A DNA stretch of 64,000 bases from Gonocerus acuteangulatus. Its lineage: Eukaryota > Arthropoda > Insecta > Hemiptera > Coreidae. Position numbers and translations under genes: made by a program. The notes beneath the pieces are model-generated. The model searched no databases, was not told the origin of the DNA, and saw only the letters and a program-made list of their open reading frames with translations. The stretch is from positions 27,919,448-27,983,447 of the forward strand of contig OX328124.1 of the NCBI GenBank assembly GCA_946811695.1. The letters are read 5' to 3'. Of the stretch, positions 1 to 10,437 are shown one piece after another. How positions within the stretch are numbered: the first letter of the stretch is position 1; each line of letters starts with the position of its first letter.

Positions 1-65
1 TAAAAAAGCACATGTGCTTTTGTAGAAAACTCCAAATTATCTCTGCCGTATTTTTCAACGTTAAT

Positions 66-246
66 TTTTTTTTCTTTTTTTTTACGGCGCATCTACATCT
101 AGGTAATTAGCGCCGACATCCAGGATGCAGCGAGGAATTTTACCAGCGAGCCGTGGGATGATAAAATTCCTGCCGGAGGTTGGGAATCGAACCCACCATC
201 TCCCGCTTATGAATCCAAGGCGCTAACCATTAGGCCACGGGAGACC
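66..246 (-). mobile_element. SINE-A, tRNA-derived SINE (near full length)
   Basis: Read on the minus strand, it starts with a tRNA-like head (GTCTCCCGTGGCCTAATGG, box A-like, then box B-like GGTTCGATTCCC). It continues through a body with the palindrome-like GGAATTTTATC...GATAAAATTCC pair and ends in a tail (GGCGCTAAT...GATGCGCCGTAAA) followed by an A-rich tract (T-rich on the plus strand at 66-83). The same head, body and tail recur at 19878, 32338-32504 and 55089. The internal Pol III promoter is inferred from the box motifs. The retrotransposition partner LINE is not visible here. Confidence 0.88.
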
Positions 247-835
247 CCCAATTACTTCTTTGAAATTCAATAATGAGATTCGAAGGGCTGCATCAGCGGT
301 GATGACCAAATGTTGTCAATGTGTTCTGCAAGGCGCAGGCTGTTGTAAGCGACTTCTGTAATTTTTGAATTAATAATTTCCCTTTTTTACTCTAAGTTGC
401 TTACAACTAGCTGATGTGGCACCATCAAATCTCATCATTGGATCTCATTTCCACGAAAAATTCGCGAATCCTTGCGAGCAGGTATTTTTCTGGATTTCTG
501 TTTGAAAGAGTAGTGACTCTCCAAAATGTTTTACTAACCAGACTTTTTTAATAATATTATATTTCGAGAACAGTTATTACGGCTTGCAAAATACCATTGT
601 GAGCATTGAAAGTGCATTGCCATAAGACAAATTTAATGGTGTTCTCAAATAAGTAATCTTTAAAGCACCGTTTTCTTTAAATATCATTTAGAACGCCATA
701 ATTTTGAAACAAAAGCAGATAGAAACTTTCGGATTAGGTTAGAATTCACCGATTTTTTGCTGTAGTTTCGCGCCTGGAGTATTGTCATCAAATTGCAATA
801 CACCCTGATTCCACATCAAACAATGTAAAGCAATA
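247..835. other. No recognised feature
   Basis: AT-rich unique-looking sequence. I see no coding exon, RNA gene or repeat family member. Confidence 0.5.
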
Positions 836-1050
836 TTGCAATGGACGGTTTTTATCAGACTATTATTGTTTTTAAATACGAAAAGCAGGTCTAATATTCA
901 TCAATATCTCATCAGAAGTAGGCTGAGGCGGATAATGTTCTTACCTTTCAGCGAAATTATATCATTGCACGCAGAAAATGGAGAAACGCAACGACACTAC
1001 CATATAAATCGATTCATTCCGTTACTCCTGAAATGAGTGTTTAAATTTTA
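836..1050 (+). repeat. Dispersed repeat DR1, copy 1
   Basis: About 215 bp that matches 3790-4012 with substitutions and small indels. Shared landmarks are AGCAGGTCTAATA, AGAAGTAGGCTGAGGCGG, GCGAAATTATATCATTGC and AATCGATTCATTC. Both copies run directly into HLE-2-like sequence, so DR1 may be the 5' part of a larger variant of that family. The short open frame here is not conserved in the second copy. Confidence 0.7.
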
Positions 1051-1051
1051 A

Positions 1052-1300
1052 AAAAGTCGAATGGGAAAACCCATTCGACAGATTCGTATCAGAACCCATT
1101 GACCACGAAAATAACGGTGGTTCAAATTTGTATACATATATGCATTTGTATGTTCTCTTGCGGGATCAAAAATTAACCGATTATAATGGAATTTGACTTG
1201 AATACAACGTGTAAGTTTAAAGGTCAAGTGCGTTAACCAGCAGAATCCGTCCATCTAAACATGGTATTGTGGGTGAAATTCGCGTGAAAAACATCGTATT
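1052..1300 (+). mobile_element. HLE-2 (Helitron-like) internal fragment
   Basis: It contains a perfect 10-bp stem, 4-nt loop hairpin (GTCGAATGGG at 1056-1065, CCCATTCGAC at 1070-1079). HLE-2 body motifs follow: CAGAACCCAT, ACGAAAATAACGGTGGTT, AAATTTGTATA, GTTAACCAGCAGAATCCG and GAAATTCGCG. These match the copies at 53769 and 58144. The canonical 5' start (AGCGCGGTTCC) and 3' hairpin are absent, so this is a partial or rearranged copy joined to DR1. Confidence 0.65.
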
Positions 1301-2085
1301 TATACTGTCGTACACAAAAAACGGTGCCATTTTTATGAAGCAGCCTCCTCACGAATTTTAGTACATTGTTTTGGTGAACATCGCGCTAAAAAGACGTAGT
1401 GCTTATGATATAGCAATATCTTTGGTTAGTTAGCTTCTATTAGGCGAATAGAATATATTTAGCATTTTACGAGAAACGTGGACAAAGCAATGTTGGTTTT
1501 CCTCTTCCAAAACGAGATAAACATTTTCTTACATGTTTGGTTATAGCCTAAATTATGAAATATAAATTTTGGTTGGATTTGGAATATAAGAATTGTGGCA
1601 CAATTATATTTTATCTACAAAAATAAATAAAAAGTTGTGATTTTACTTATTTGTTTTTTAAATTTCTTCTAGGTTCTAGCTTAAGTCTGAGATAGCTGTT
1701 CTTGAAAGTGCAAAAAGCACTAGAGGCTTATTTTCAAATGGAAAATGAACAATTATTCCCAAATGATCTAACCTGTGGAGATCTCTATATAACTTCAGAT
1801 GAGAGTTCCTCAGATTGATGTTGGCGTGATGTTGAGAAGCTAAGAGACATTTATCTCTCATAAACCTCGCTATCTTAAATTATGACTAAGCGTGGTGTAA
1901 TCCACTTCCTTACGATGACAATTATCTCCTCTTTATCACAATCATTATTAATTTTCGCTATGCAATAATATGCAAGAGAGATTATTCGAAATTCGACAGC
2001 TGCAGAAAATAAAATTTTCCCTAAAACAGATTTTTAGTTCATAAAATAATTAAAAAACAATAGCAAATCCCTATCTTTCTAAGAG
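1301..2085. other. No recognised feature
   Basis: AT-rich sequence between two Helitron-like copies. Nothing recognised. Confidence 0.45.
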
Positions 2086-3119
2086 AAAAAAGTCCGTCAC
2101 GCAGGAGCTGCATAACTAAGCACTTTCCTCAGAATTTGGGTAGTGTAGACTGCTTTCCAGAACAATTTGCTTAAAATATCCTTTAATTTTGTAATGAGTA
2201 ACTGATCAATTATTAATTTGCTTCCAGAGTTATGTTTTCACATGGTACCTACTACACTACGTAATGAATACAAAACACCTCATATTATCGTATTTTGATC
2301 TAACGCAGGAACAGGATACAGTCCCTCTAGTGGTAGAAAGCGCTCCTTGCGGCGGCTTTGTGAACCTACGTCTGGCGGGCTGTCCTATTGAAATATATTA
2401 CAAAGTAAACCCCCCTTTCCGATTGACCGATTCAGCTCATTTTTACAACACTTCTTTCTCATTTGTTACCCACGACGTATACCGCGTTTCGTTACAATAC
2501 AGCAGAAATTACGACCGGTATGAGTAAATTAGTAATTTGGGTCCGGAGTAAACCCCCCCCCCCCTCCTAATGAACCGATTTAGTTTATTTTTACAACACA
2601 TATTTACCTGTAGATTACCACTACGAATACCGAGTTTCGTCAAAATATACCAAAAATCACGGCTGGTAGTGTCGAATTGGTATTGTGGGTCCGGAGTAAA
2701 CCCCCCCTCCTAATGAACCGATTTAGATTATTTTTACAACACATATTTACCTGTAGATTGCCATTACGAATACCGAGTTTCTTCGAAATATTCCAAACAT
2801 CACGGCTGGTAGTGGCGAATTGGTATTGCGGGTCCGGAGTAAACCCCCCCCCCTCCTTATAAACCGATTTAGTTCATTTTTATATCTCACTTTTCTCTCT
2901 ATATTACCACTACGAATACCAAGTTTCGTTGAAATATAACAAATATTACTGCTGACATGGTCAAATTAGTGTTTTGGGTTCGGGGTAACCCCCCCCCCCC
3001 CCTTCCGATGGACCGATTTTGGTGGTTAACGAACTCATTCAATCGTTTGCTAATTGAATGCTATATACCAAGTTTCGTGACGAAAAAACAAAAACTCTGG
3101 CCGCTATCGTGTTAACAGA

Positions 3120-3175
<56 letters not shown>

Positions 3176-3322
3176 GCATATATATAGATATACATAAATT
3201 TTAACGGGGGTCATTTTCGGTGTCTACTAGTTAGGATCGATAAAGATTGGAAGAAATTTTTCAAAAATTCCGTCATGAGTGTAACCTCAATAGCTGCTTT
3301 CCTTCGGAGGAAAGTGCTAAAA
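2086..3322 (-). mobile_element. HLE-1, Helitron-like non-autonomous element (complete)
   Basis: On the minus strand it starts TTTTAGCACTTTCCTC (3322 end). The 5' hairpin ACTTTCCT-loop-AGGAAAGT follows, then a body ending in an (AT)n tract (3123-3173). Next come about five ~143-bp units that each carry a G-run (C-run on the plus strand at about 2406, 2550, 2700, 2846, 2990). It ends GAGGAAAGTGCT...GCAGCTCCTGC...GGACTTTTT at 2086. AGCACTTTCCTC at the 5' end is exactly complementary to GAGGAAAGTGCT near the 3' end. Hairpins at both ends, T-run borders, internal tandem repeats and no ORF fit the Helentron/HINE type. No Rep/helicase frame is present, so it is non-autonomous. Confidence 0.78.
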
Positions 3323-3410
3323 GAGACTCTACTATTGGTGGGCGAGGGAAAACTCTCTGATTACCCAACTTACATTAGGTGAGCGGTGTCCTGCCTAAGG
3401 AACCTTTTAG

Positions 3411-3650
3411 TATATCGTCGATACAAATTTAAAGTATTGAACGTGAAAATCATTAATATCAAGAGGGGAAAAACGTTTATTCATTAATTTGCTTTTGAAC
3501 AGTCAAATAATTGACAGATTCGACTTTTTGGCAGTGGCTACTCTTTCCTCTCGCTGAGTGAACTTAGATTCGAGAGTTTGCCGCCCATCAGCAATCAGTA
3601 AGGATTGAAAATGAAAAATGCGTTTTATCACATTGGATACTTTGCATTTT
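3411..3650. mobile_element. MITE-Z copy 1 (inverted-repeat MITE)
   Basis: The left end TATATCGTCGATACAAAT and a degraded right end (CACATTGGATACTTTGCATTT) are inverted copies. The interior (TTTGACAGT-like, GAGTGAACTTAGATTCGA, AGTTTGCCG) matches 10203-10437 and 41070-41329. It is about 240 bp with no ORF. The right terminus is eroded here, so the boundary is approximate. Confidence 0.72.
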
Positions 3651-3789
3651 CAAATAACCTTCCTTTATCCAAAGGCCACCTAAGGTCTTCCACTTGTATT
3701 AGCGCATGAGTTTGATCTCTTATGGAAATGTTCAGAAAATCACAATTCTTCCCAATATATAACTATGTTGGCGACGAAAAAAAAAATCC

Positions 3790-4012
3790 CAATGAACGCT
3801 GTTTTCCAGACGATTATTGTGATTGCAAACGAATAGCAGGTCTAATAGACACCAATAAATAATCAGAAGTAGGCTGAGGCGGATAATGTTTCAGCGAAAT
3901 TATATCATTGCTTGCAGAAAATGGTGAAGCTCAGACGTACAACCAAATAAATCGATTCATTCTGTTACCCCACAAATGAGTGCTTATAAACAAAAAAAAA
4001 AGTCCATCTAGT
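3790..4012 (+). repeat. Dispersed repeat DR1, copy 2
   Basis: Second copy of the repeat at 836-1050 in the same orientation, again ending at an A-rich run just before HLE-like sequence. No coding potential is shared between copies. Confidence 0.7.
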
Positions 4013-4095
4013 CCGCAACCAGGAATTGCCAACTAGAAAATTCCACGGTTCAGAACTTATAGATCATGAAAATAACGGTGGCTCTGGCTCAAGTT

Positions 4096-4137
<42 letters not shown>

Positions 4138-4460
4138 AATCGGTCTATAAGGAAGGGGGTTTAATTTGTACTATGTTAGAATAGGACTTTCCAGTGAAAC
4201 GCAAGTTGGCAAAGCTGCCGCTAGGAGTGCCTCTTTCTTGGTATTACTTGCCACGTCTCCCGCTAGAGGTGCTGTATCCCGTTCCTGTCTCAGACGAAAA
4301 TGTGAAGGTTTTGTGCATGTATTAAGTAGTTTAGTACCAAGCATACACAAAACTCTGCAAGGATATTCAGGTAAACCCTTACTAGTACCCTTGTTAGTCG
4401 TAACAGACCGATTTTGCTGGTTAACTTATTCGACCTTTCTATTATTAATCGAGTTTTGTG
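4013..4460 (+). mobile_element. Mosaic of HLE-2 and HLE-1 fragments
   Basis: The first part has HLE-2 motifs (CAACTAGAAAATTCCACG, GAAAATAACGGTGGCT, then an (AT)n tract at 4099-4133). It switches to the 3' body of HLE-1 (AATCGGTCTATAAGGAAGG, TTTGTACTATGTT, GCGCTAGAGG-like, TTCCTG, CATACACAAAACTCTG). A last piece (ACCGATTTTGCTGGTTAAC, 4407-4425) is in the opposite orientation. No terminal hairpins are seen. It is probably a recombined or decayed copy; the long frame at 4166-4492 is this repeat, not a gene. Confidence 0.6.
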
Positions 4461-5530
4461 TAAAACGTTTTTCTTTGCTGAAGGTTATCTAGTAAAAAGG
4501 CGATATTTTGAACCGTTAGCAAGAAAATTGGCAATCCGTAGATTTTTCTTGTAAAAATAAAAATCAAAGTGGGGCTCTTGTGACTCTTTCCTTAGATTGG
4601 TAAGTCTGGTATGAATTTTGGAAATTTATTATGCACTGTTACTTCCAGTCTCAGATAAATTTCAACTTTGGCAATTGCCATTTTTTGGAGAGTATTGGAA
4701 AGCCCCCTGCTAAAAAGCAGAAATCTTTGTTCTGAATTAAGGAATAACTAGTGAATTTACTATTATCTTAATTCCGTTGTAAGAATATTAAAAGACAACA
4801 AGTGTATAAGCACTGGGCACATTCCAGAGGGACGTTTGCCCTCAAATGAACGCAGTTAAATTCGCAATTGGGCAGAAGTAACTTATTAAATTACAAATGT
4901 TAGGCGAAGCCTATTTCTGTGGCTTCTTATAAAAAGTTTTGTTAGCCGCATCGTGCAATTCTGTCGAGATAACAGAGATCACTGGAATTTAAGGTAGGGT
5001 AATGACAGGCAGAAATCATTTTGAGGAATACTACACAGTTCGATCTTACACAGTTCGATTTTACACAGTTCGATTTTATACAGTCTTTTACAAGAGCAGC
5101 AAAACTTATTTTTCAAAGTTTTGAAAGCAGTTTAAATGCCTTTCTTTTAACACCAAAAGTAAAGCTGTTAGTTGTTTTCATAAAGTATTTCTTAGTTGAG
5201 TAAGCCAGAATCAGATTACCATCGAGTGCTGTAAATAATGGTTTATGTGGCTTGTAGATTGCGCCAAGAGCATTAATCATATTCATGATACTTGGTATGG
5301 TTTATGGTCCAGCATAGTGATAATTGACTCTTAATCATGTCACAGCAAAACTATTAGTCATTTACTATATAATTATCAGATTTATAGCTAAGATTTGCTT
5401 ATGAGGAGTATCTTGTACTCCAACATAAATACGAGATATTTATGGAGGTTTATGAAGGATATAGTCTGGGTTCGGTCATATTGTATCTTAATAAAACTAC
5501 ATATTTTATAATAAAATGCGGTTCATTTTT
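4461..5530. other. No recognised feature
   Basis: AT-rich sequence with a short direct repeat of CACAGTTCGATTTTA-type units at 5035-5085. No supported gene. Confidence 0.45.
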
Positions 5531-5570
5531 CCAACGTTTCGGCTTGTGACTCAGGCCTCCATCAGGGCTG
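5531..5570 (-). ncRNA. Hammerhead-ribozyme-like core, degenerate
   Basis: On the minus strand the order is CTGATGG, a short helix II (GGC...GCC), GAAAC, then GTT. That is the order of a type I hammerhead (CUGANGA, helix II, GAAA, NUH). The last core base is G instead of A, or a base is inserted, so activity is doubtful. Such motifs are known in the terminal repeats of Penelope-like elements. It lies at the outer edge of the fold-back at 5536-6925. Confidence 0.45.
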
Positions 5571-6925
5571 TAATATAAGGATGACACAGTAAATACTAAC
5601 TTAGGAAGAACTGAAGTTTCGCGTCCTCACAACCGATTTCTTTCAAATTTTGTACAATAACGTATTATCATGCACTAACCACGAATCCGTTAAAAGAAAA
5701 AAAAAACTCGCTTTCAAATTGGAAGGAAGTTATTAAGCACTAAAATTCACTGTTATGCGGGTTATGAGAGCTTAATGTAAACAGCTATATTAGTCAACAT
5801 GCGCATGCGCGGGTATGGAAAAGTCCGTACTAAAGAAGTCTATTTATTTATTCAAATAATAATAAATTCACCAGCAATTATTTATTCACAACCATTTTTT
5901 AAAATAATGAAACATTCTTTACAATTCTTGTTTCGTTCGTGAAAAGTATTATATAACAGAAATCCCTTAATAATTAACTAATGCCTTTATAATTATTAGT
6001 TCGTTCTAATTCGCGACTGCTCAAGTTTAATTGTCAACATAATTTCATTTTATACAAAACTAATGAAGTTGCACGAATTTATAATTCTCGTCCACAATAG
6101 ACAAGAATTACTCAAAGGCATTTTTTATGAATTACATTAAAGGCATTTTTCGTTGCGATTGGGGATTTATATCCACCGAACATCGCGTCTGAAGGAGAAG
6201 AAAGCTAAGAACCATGTCTAGGAGGATTAGAATGTCTAGATGGATAAGAAGAATGTCTAGGACGACTTTTTGGCATACATGCTATGCTAGGAGTTCTTCT
6301 TGAACGAGCGTAGCGAGCGGAAACGCTTAGCACGTCTGCACATAAGCGACTGGTTACGACGGGTGAGGATGCCCTTAAAATTGACAATTATTTTTGAATA
6401 AATGGTTTATGAAATGTTCAAATGAGAGTTCTCTGTTTACCAATGTTACATGTCTGCGCATGCGGTTTACAAATACGCTTCTTACGCCTACTTTTAGTGA
6501 ACAGTGAACTTTAGTGCTTAATAACTTCTTTCCTGGTTGAAAGCAATTTTTTTTAACGTATGTATTCGTGTTTAGTGCATTAAAATACGTTGTAGTGAAA
6601 AATGTTAAAGAAATCGTTTGTGAGGACGCTAAATTTCAGATTTACCCTAATTTATATAAACGTGAAATGAAAGGAAAATCATTACGCATAGATTGGAATG
6701 AATGATATATTGGGTAAATGTGTGTTATAGCTAGAGCTTAAATTTAATGAAGATTAATACAGATTTAAAACTTAAAATACAGTTAACTTTCACCTTTAAT
6801 TTAAGCTCTTGCTATAACAAATATTTACCATATGTTTCATTCGTCCTCATCTATGCATAATTTTTTCCCTTTTATTTCATCTGTATATAAATTATGTCCT
6901 TATTTTTCAGCCCTGATGTAGGCTT
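5536..6925. mobile_element. Fold-back element with Penelope-like ends
   Basis: The outer ends are inverted copies: minus strand ATTACAGCCCTGATGGAGG near 5557-5575, plus strand TTTTCAGCCCTGATGTAGG near 6906-6924. Inside, long inverted arms at about 5611-5755 and 6503-6640 share CGTCCTCACAA, CGATTTCTTT, TGCACTAA and AAGTTATTAAGCACTAAA. A second nested inverted pair lies at 6648-6893. The interior has GCGCATGCGC-type motifs and a 60-codon frame of unknown meaning. It lacks a reverse transcriptase. Calling it Penelope-derived rests on the hammerhead-like ends only. Confidence 0.6.
6648..6893. repeat. Inverted-repeat (fold-back) segment
   Basis: The arm TAATTTATATAAACGTGAAATGA... (from 6648) pairs with ...TTTATTTCATCTGTATATAAATTA (to 6893). 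Shared inner motifs are GCATAGAT, GTTATAGC and GAGCTTAAAT. Arms are about 95 bp with several mismatches. It is directly adjacent to the larger fold-back and may be part of it. Confidence 0.7.
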
Positions 6926-8387
6926 GAATTCCAAATTACTTAGATATCACAATATATCTACCTTCGCGGTCAACGGTTGCCTCTTGATGAACAACAAGTT
7001 ATTTATATGCGAAATTTCTTTATTTCAGCAATTATTTTAATATTTCAAGTCAGATTAAGCTTCTGCATAATATTGGATCTACATTATTCCAGCAAGATGA
7101 GTGACCATCATAGTTTTAATCCGACGTCATCCCAAAATGACGAAGCTGTGCGGTTGACAGTCTTCAGAAAAATTAATTCGCAGTCGTCAAGCTGCTCCAA
7201 TTTCGTTTATCCAGGAAGAACGACCCACTCTCGCAAAGACCAAAAAGTCTGAATTGCAGGATCGGCACCATCAAAGCACGTTTCCGTAAATTCATATCAC
7301 TAGTTTCATTTGGAAAGAATTAAGATAAATAATTAATCTTGATGAATAGTGAGAGGTTATTGACTAAAATGTACAGAAAACTGACAATATTAAACTCCAT
7401 AAATAAATATCAATTACTCACTCGCCCTCCTCTAAACGCTACTTCAAACACCAATTGAGACAAACACGTTTCACATTTAGTACATATCTCCATTTCCTGG
7501 AAAATTCCTTTTACTGCTAAAGACAATTAAATAACAACAAGCAATAAAAAACCGAGGGAAAGTTTCCATGAATAAACCCCAAACTTTCGAGATTTTATGT
7601 GCTGTTTTCTCCGAATATGATCGCCCTATTCAAAATTGAATAAGAACCATTTGTAGGGAGTTTTATAAGCTTTCGAATAGGTAATTTTCACATAACACGA
7701 TTTCACAACCTTTTTTGGGAAATTTAAAAAAATATACGAAAATCTCAAAACTACTCTTGTCTGTTAATAAGCATATAATTAATTATGTGCTTATACCTCC
7801 ATAATTTAAATTTAAACGTCTTAGTTTACATGAATGTCAAACGTATTGAACAATTTTAACTCAATAATGCGTACTAGAGTAACCTAACAAAAATTGTACA
7901 AATATATCGTCTTCAAAGTGCTTTCGATCGATACCATCAGCCTAAGCCCGTAAGAACGTACCAAATAAAATCATATTCGATCATCAAATTATAATTCAAA
8001 TTTCATAAAACTAGGCTTAAGGTCTCGCTCTAATGCCGGTGTTTCCTATTTACCCAACACTTTTAAAAATGTATTAGAAGTTTGAACGAAATATTAACTC
8101 GTGTAGGTACGTCGAAACATGAACATTACCGGTAGATGTCAAGTATGACACACGTGTACCTCCAAGATGTGGGAACGACTCGAGGGTGTGGCATCTCTCT
8201 ATTTAAATATCAATACAGTCCAAGAGGAAATAGGTAGCCGGCCAATTTCCGGAAGGAGGGTAGGACAGGAAGAGAGCACGCCCTACTTCCTCTTGTCACT
8301 AGCTGATCATTGTCAAACAATAATTACACCAAGCCCAATCCGACTCTTGAATCGCTCTTTTCGCCTCTTCCTACCGACAGCGTCACC
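6926..8387. other. No recognised feature
   Basis: AT-rich sequence. A short frame at 6977-7252 is unrecognised and unsupported by codon bias or homology that I can see. The part at 8230-8387 is slightly GC-richer and leads into the minisatellite. Confidence 0.45.
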
Positions 8388-8838
8388 TTGTTTCATCTCG
8401 CTCTCACGGTATTGACGCATGGAAAACAGTGGAATTTCGTTTCACTTCTAGCTCTCACGGGATTGACACATGGAAAACAGTGGAATTTCGTTTCACTTCT
8501 AGCTCTCACGGTATTGACGCATGGAAAACAGTGGAATTTCGTTTCACTTCTAGCTCTCACGGTATTGACACATGGAAAACAGTGGAATTTCGTTTCACTT
8601 CTAGCTCTCACGGTATTGACACATGGAAAACAGTGGAATTTCGTTTCACTTCTAGCTCTCACGGTATTGACACATGGAAAACAGTGAAATTTCGTTTCAC
8701 TTCTAGCTCTCACGGTATTGACGCATGGAAAACAGTGGAATTTCGTTTCACTTCTAGCTCTCACGGTATTGACACATGGAAAACAGTGAAATTTCGTTTC
8801 ACTTCTAGCTCTCACGGTATTGACACATGGAAAACAGC
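8388..8838. repeat. 51-bp minisatellite, about 8.7 units
   Basis: Unit starts at 8401, 8452, 8503, 8554, 8605, 8656, 8707, 8758 and 8809. Each reads CTCTCACGGTATTGAC(G/A)CATGG followed by AAAACAGTGGAATTTCG and TTTCACTTCTAG. A few positions vary (GACGCA/GACACA, AGTGG/AGTGA, GGTATT/GGGATT). Because 51 is divisible by three, three overlapping frames stay open across the array on both strands. Those frames are an arithmetic consequence and not evidence of a gene. Confidence 0.95.
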
Positions 8839-8996
8839 AGTATTTCAAAAACATTTAGATCAATGAGGCTTGTTTGGCTCAAATGCTCCTAAAATTACTC
8901 CTCTTTAATGCTTTATAATCTCTCTTCTTCTCAGGGGAAGAAAGCTGTTTATAATGCCGACAAAATGAATCAATGGAGAGGCTAACAAGAGTTGCC

Positions 8997-9001
<5 letters not shown>

Positions 9002-9038
<37 letters not shown>
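9002..9038. repeat. (AT)n microsatellite
   Basis: Pure alternating AT tract. Confidence 0.97.
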
Positions 9039-9041
<3 letters not shown>

Positions 9042-9475
9042 TCATCCATTTCCAAAAGTACCCATGTCCACAAAATGTCGAAAAGGAGATTTTGGAACCA
9101 CTGGATTAAGCTTTTCCTGCTCTTTGCAGTGAATAAAATAATAGAGCCTTAAAAAGACTCTTATCCTATGAAAAACAATTTTGAAAATCATGAACTGATG
9201 CCTGGTATACCAATAAGGAAGAAGAAAAAAAAGCAGATGTAGCGACACTCAGCATTTTGGAACAGCCTCTCAGAATGGGCTCCCAAAGTTTCAGTTCTAC
9301 AAATTACTTTTCCAGAATATAGAAGAAGTTGATGGGAGCGATTCAGAAGATCTGGACTGTGAGATGGAAGATATTGATGTTGTGTAAAGTAACTTGAAAC
9401 TTTTTGATTTAATAGCATCTAAGTCTATATTTGTTCTACCTTTTACTACTTATTTTGCTTTAACAGTAAATAAGA
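9039..9475 (+). other. Unrecognised; possible acidic C-terminal frame at 9322-9387
   Basis: One frame reads an acidic stretch, EEVDGSDSEDLDCEMEDIDV-V, ending in TAA at 9384-9386. It looks like the acidic tail of some nuclear or transposase proteins. The upstream frame is broken within about 100 bp. No family can be named, so this could be a decayed transposase end or chance. Confidence 0.2.
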
Positions 9476-9666
9476 GCCAACGGCCATAGCCACGTTAAAT
9501 GCACCGGTTCCCATTGATCACCGAAGTTAAGCAACGTCGGGCGTGGCCAGTACCTGAATGGGGGCCGATCACGTGCCGTTGCCATTATAAAAGGGTGGCA
9601 ACCTGTAGACAGCCCTGCGATAATAGCAAAATTGTTAATACACCATTAAACGCACAAAAAACACAA
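9476..9666 (+). mobile_element. SINE-5S, 5S rRNA-derived SINE (complete)
   Basis: The head (9476-9583) is a diverged 5S rRNA: GCCAACGGCCATAGCC, ACCGGTTCCCATTGATCACC, GAAGTTAAGCAACGTCGGGC and GTGGCCAGTACCTGAATGGG are 5S landmarks that include the internal promoter region. A non-5S tail follows (CAACCTGTAGACAGCCCTGCG to AATACACC). The element is bounded by the direct repeat AAATAAGA (9468-9475 and 9667-9674), a plausible target-site duplication. Two more copies (37817, 46506) share the same head-to-tail junction. That marks it as a 5S-derived SINE rather than a functional 5S gene. Confidence 0.85.
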
Positions 9667-10062
9667 AAATAAGAATAATGATAAATTCGCAAATTACACA
9701 ATTCATTGTTAAACCATTGTACAAAATCAAAATGCACCTTGTCCAAAATATTGTTCACTTTTTCCTAAAAACTATTGTATAAAAGGATAAAACTTCATGA
9801 AAACCTGTGCAGCAAAACATCAGATCCTGTAACAGTTATTTTCCTTTTCTCAACAATTAGCTTTCATGGACTTGACTCCTTTTGGAAAAGGATGACTCAT
9901 ATGTACCGTATCTCGCATTTGCGCAAAATATGGTACGTAAAAGGTGACCAAGGCGAAATATAAGTTTCTGATGTAATAATTTCTAATAACACTAGAGAAA
10001 AGAATTATATCGATGAACTCAAGAGCTCCTTAACATTTTTAGGTGGTGAGACTTGCATGTTA
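9667..10062. other. No recognised feature
   Basis: AT-rich, no supported gene or repeat. Confidence 0.45.
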
Positions 10063-10065
10063 AGT

Positions 10066-10202
10066 TGTTTAGCGCGGTTCCTCCCTCCTTCCATAGGAAG
10101 AAACCCCGCTTATGAGGTTAACTCATCCGGAAGTGACGACTCGAAAATTTCACGTTTGAGAACCCATAGATCACCAAAATACTGGCTCTAAAATTTGTAT
10201 AT
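10066..10202 (+). mobile_element. HLE-2 5' end fragment
   Basis: It starts TTTAGCGCGGTTCCTCCCTCC, with the 5' hairpin arm returning as AGGAAGAAACCCCGCTTATGAGG. It continues with the family body CATCCGGAAGTGACGACTCG, CACGTTTGAGAACCCATAGATCACC and AAATTTGTATATATA. The copy is interrupted at the (AT) tract by MITE-Z copy 2 and no matching 3' end follows closely. Confidence 0.75.
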
Positions 10203-10437
10203 ATATCGTCGACACAAATGCAAAGTATCGAATGTGAAAAACACCACTTTCCAGAGTAAAAAAAACTTTTATGCATTACTTCAGATTCCACGTTTTGACA
10301 GTGGTTACTATCCCGTTTCACTGAGTGAACTTAGATTCGAAAGTTTGCCGTACATCAGTCCAACATAAATCAGCAAAGATTCAAAATGAAAAATGCGTTA
10401 TTTCACTTTCGATACTTGGCATTTGTATCGACGATAT
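10203..10437. mobile_element. MITE-Z copy 2 (best preserved ends)
   Basis: The terminal inverted repeat is about 38 bp: ATATCGTCGACACAAATGC + AAAGTATCGAATGTGAAA at the left, and its complement TTTCACTTTCGATACTTGGC + ATTTGTATCGACGATAT at the right, with few mismatches. Interior motifs GAGTGAACTTAGATTCGA and AGTTTGCCGTACATCAG match the other two copies. It sits in the AT tract of an HLE-2 piece. The TA-rich target would fit a Tc1/mariner-type MITE, but the exact duplication cannot be separated from the AT background. Confidence 0.82.

Noticed and set aside
8310..8866. Long ORFs over the 51-bp repeat
   Set aside because: Three overlapping frames on both strands are open only because the unit is a multiple of three without stops.
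9476..9583. Functional 5S rRNA gene
   Set aside because: The 5S similarity is clear but diverged. It continues into a non-5S tail that recurs at two other loci and is bounded by a short duplication, so it is the head of a SINE.
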